A model generated the notes under the pieces. The model did not search any database and was not told the origin of the DNA. It saw only the letters and a program-made list of their open reading frames with translations. 64,000 nucleotides of DNA from Alphaproteobacteria bacterium (lineage in GTDB: Bacteria; Pseudomonadota; Alphaproteobacteria; Rhizobiales; Methyloligellaceae), in NCBI GenBank assembly GCA_016869535.1, contig VGDX01000013.1, positions 35,181 through 99,180 on the forward strand, read 5' to 3'. How positions within the stretch are numbered: position 1 is the stretch's first letter; every line of letters begins with the position of its first letter. Made by a program: the position numbers and the translations under genes. Positions 61,731 through 64,000 of this stretch are shown here, piece after piece.

Positions 61731-63614
61731 ATGAAAAAACTGGCTTCGGTGTTTCTCTTCTCTTTGGTGACTGGCGTCCCAGTGGTCGATGCTGCGGAGG
61801 TGAAGGTGGCGGCGGTGCAATACCGCGCCAAGTTCATGGACTACAACATTCCCAAAATGTCCGAATACGCGATCGAGGCCGCGAAAAATGGCGCCCAGCT
61901 GATTGTGTTTCCCGAGTATTCGGCGTCTGGCTATCTGCCGATGGTCTCACTGGAGAGTGCGGAAGAAAATTCCGACACGGTCCCCGGCAAAGCAACCGAG
62001 GCTTTCGGCAAGATCGCCCAACAACACAACACTTACATCGCCTACGGATTCATCGAACGGGATCCTGAGACCGGGGCTCTTTACAACGCGGCAAGCTTGG
62101 TCGGCCCGGACGGATTTATCGGCAGATACCGCAAGAACCAGCTGTCGATCGACTTGGACACGTCAATCATGAGGCCGGGCGACCTCGGTTTCCCGGTCTT
62201 TGACACGCCGATCGGCAAAATCGCTCTCTTGATTTGCTACGACGACTCGCAGTTGCAGTCTCTGCTGCTGCCGGCGTTGAGAGGTGCTGATATTGTCGCC
62301 TTCTCGTTCAACGCGGCCTACATCCTGAAGGCGGACCTTGGCAGCGCAGCCGATCAAACCACGATCGGTTCCGTGGCGACTTTGCCCGGGTGGATCGGCA
62401 TTAACATTGTGGCCGCCGATTCGACGGACGTAGTGTCCATAGACGTGATACCGGGCGGGTCTGCCGTGTGGGACGTTACGGGCAAGAGGCTCGCGGCGGG
62501 GGCTGTCACGACAGTCTTCGATCGCCAGCCGCCTCAGATCGTTTATGCCACCATCGACACGGCCAAGCCGAATCCCCAGCGCGAGTTCTGGTTGAAACAT
62601 CGCAGACCCGAGCTTTATCGCGACTTCAACATGTTCAGGCCCACGCACGACAAAAACGCCAACCTGAAGCCCGCTCAGGTTTCGGCCATGTTGGTGCAAT
62701 ACACGCCCAAAGAAGGCGATGTGGATCACAACCACCAAGTGATCGACAAACTCATGGCTGAAAACAAGTCCAACGCGAACCTCGCTGTGCTGCCTTTCAA
62801 CTCATTTGTCGGCAACGTCACTGTGACCAAGGAAAACGTCGCGAAATTGGCCGAGCCATTGAATGGCAAGAGCTACACTCTGGCCGCTGATCTCGCCAAG
62901 AAATACGCGACCTATCTGCTCTTCAGCATGCCTGAATCGGCTGGAGGAAAATTCCACGAGACAGCCATCCTTTTCGATCCGCAAGGAAAGCAGATCGGGC
63001 TCTACCGCAAATCGCATTTGAACGACATCGAGAAGACCTGGGCGACCGCCGGCGATGATTTGCCGGTCTTTGACACCGAAATGGGCCGCTTGGCGGTGAT
63101 CCTCAATGACGAGGTGCGTATCCCGGAGTTGACCAACATCTACGGCATCAAGCGCGCCAATTTATTGCTGGTTCCGGCGTCCTACAACCAGAAGGACTAT
63201 GGTGGTGATGTCGATATTCCCAAAGGTCTCGTCCCGGACGATTCCAACCGCGGCATGTATATTTGGTATAACATGGCCAAGTATTCACAGGCCTACACGC
63301 TGGTCGCGAACTACGTGGGCGGTGCCCAGGGTGATGTGGGTCAAAGTGCGCTCTATTCGCTGGTTCCCGAGGAAGGCTACTATGCGCCAAAGATCGCGCC
63401 GCGCGACCGGGAGACTGCGTTCCTAGTGACGTTTGCCACCAACCTGAATATCGAGCTTTGGACCAATCAGACTGAAAAAATCCAGGAACGCCGTTGGGAT
63501 CTGGCCCTGCCGCTGACCCTCGATCCAGAGAGTGCTTATTTCAAAGCGTGGCAGGAAAACTCCACGAGCCCCCATGTCAGCCTCGACAACGCAGGCCAAG
63601 CGCGTGAGCGATGA
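61731..63614 (+). CDS. Secreted two-domain carbon-nitrogen hydrolase
   Basis: A 627-residue protein with a signal peptide (MKKLASVFLFSLVTGVPVVD then AA) and two nitrilase-fold domains. Domain 1 (residues ~23-310) has the full E62-K135-C169 triad (VFPEYSASGY, YRKNQLS, LLICYDDS). Domain 2 (from ~330) keeps the Lys (YRKSHLND), but the Glu site reads LPFNSF and the Cys site reads VILNDEVR, so it is catalytically dead. It probably hydrolyses or transfers an amide in the periplasm. GC is visibly lower than the flanks, and the gene splits an EamA gene, suggesting acquisition by transfer. The ribosome site is weak. Confidence 0.85.
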   Translation: MKKLASVFLFSLVTGVPVVDAAEVKVAAVQYRAKFMDYNIPKMSEYAIEAAKNGAQLIVFPEYSASGYLPMVSLESAEENSDTVPGKATEAFGKIAQQHNTYIAYGFIERDPETGALYNAASLVGPDGFIGRYRKNQLSIDLDTSIMRPGDLGFPVFDTPIGKIALLICYDDSQLQSLLLPALRGADIVAFSFNAAYILKADLGSAADQTTIGSVATLPGWIGINIVAADSTDVVSIDVIPGGSAVWDVTGKRLAAGAVTTVFDRQPPQIVYATIDTAKPNPQREFWLKHRRPELYRDFNMFRPTHDKNANLKPAQVSAMLVQYTPKEGDVDHNHQVIDKLMAENKSNANLAVLPFNSFVGNVTVTKENVAKLAEPLNGKSYTLAADLAKKYATYLLFSMPESAGGKFHETAILFDPQGKQIGLYRKSHLNDIEKTWATAGDDLPVFDTEMGRLAVILNDEVRIPELTNIYGIKRANLLLVPASYNQKDYGGDVDIPKGLVPDDSNRGMYIWYNMAKYSQAYTLVANYVGGAQGDVGQSALYSLVPEEGYYAPKIAPRDRETAFLVTFATNLNIELWTNQTEKIQERRWDLALPLTLDPESAYFKAWQENSTSPHVSLDNAGQARER

Positions 63615-63700
63615 AATTTGCATCGCGGCCACCACGGCACTTTCCGTTCCGGATCCGCGCGGGTTGCTGAGACAGGGCCCGCGGCATCCGCTGAAGGCCG

Positions 63701-64000
63701 ACGTTCTTCACGCTTAGCACATTGGCTTTATTCATGGCGCTGGCAAATGGACCGATTTCCATAGTCGCTCCAATCGCGGGTTCCTACCCGGCGCTCGCTA
63801 TGCTCTTCGCCGTGGCGCAAGGCGCCCGCCCAAGCGCATGGCAATGGCTCGCAATTGTCGCCGTCATGGCGGGTGTCGCCATCGTTTCTCGGAGCGGACA
63901 CCATTATGAAATGTCGGGGGAACTTGCACCGGGCAAGCTGAAAGGCATTATTGGTCTCGCCTTCTCGCCAGTCTAGGCTATGCCGTGTCGTTGACGGCGG
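63701..64000 (+). pseudogene. EamA permease gene, 3' fragment (truncated by window end)
   Basis: From about 63705 the frame reads FFTLSTLALFMALANGPISI and VAPIAGSYPALAMLFAVAQG, the continuation of the EamA protein begun at 61316. A second defect follows: after IGLAF the frame hits TAG at 63976, whereas inserting one T at 63962-63963 restores LLASLGYAVSLTA to the window edge. The gene is therefore both interrupted and frameshifted. Confidence 0.7.

Overview
The window reads as chromosome of an alphaproteobacterium, most likely Hyphomicrobiales. The pointers are a GcrA cell-cycle regulator, a SAM-II riboswitch in front of metZ, the long (about 400 residue) dCTP deaminase, argD-argF-hslO, a phoR-pstSCAB-phoU-phoB locus, GlxA-type regulators and heterotetrameric sarcosine-oxidase-type genes. 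GC is high throughout, apart from a visibly poorer segment near 61.7-63.6 kb. There is no rRNA, CRISPR array or insertion sequence. One tRNA, Gly(CCC), is present.

Layout. 0-5.8 kb: a processive family 2 glycosyltransferase, a small membrane protein, tRNA-Gly, an AGCS symporter, dcd and a frameshifted DUF1772 gene. 5.8-14.3 kb: SAM-II riboswitch and terminator, metZ, a P-type ATPase with an FNR/FixK-like box, an argE-type deacetylase and the argD-argF-hslO operon. 14.3-25.5 kb: gcrA, then the complete Pho/Pst system with a Pho box, followed by ppk2 and a PQQ-type sugar dehydrogenase. 25.5-31 kb: small conserved proteins, moaA, an Mrp/ApbC ATPase, and an Ivy-like lysozyme inhibitor. 31-37.3 kb: aldehyde dehydrogenase (second FNR/FixK-like box) and its usual partner DUF779, separated by a 4 kb autotransporter gene that is frameshifted in its signal peptide. 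37.3-40 kb: a secreted protein, a Kef/YbaL antiporter and a small basic protein.

40-61 kb is the most distinctive part. A soxBDAG-type operon (possibly N-methylglutamate dehydrogenase, mgdABCD) faces glxA, an XRE-cupin regulator and glxBCD-glnT (equivalent to mgsABC-gmaS, the N-methylglutamate route for methylamine), next to an ammonium transporter. A second, divergent cluster follows: a single-chain FAD oxidase, a glutamine-synthetase homologue with a histone-like basic tail, glxB2-glxC2-glxD2 and an unknown 129-residue protein, facing its own GntR regulator. GlxD2 keeps three clustered cysteines that GlxD1 has lost. I infer that the second cluster handles a different amine by a glutamyl or N-alkyl-glutamate route. 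This is the best candidate for an undescribed system here.

61.3-64 kb: an EamA permease gene is split by about 2.2 kb carrying a secreted two-domain nitrilase-family protein whose second domain has lost its catalytic residues. Single-base frameshifts at short homopolymers occur in three genes (about 5516, 32973 and 63962). They may be real decay or base-calling errors.
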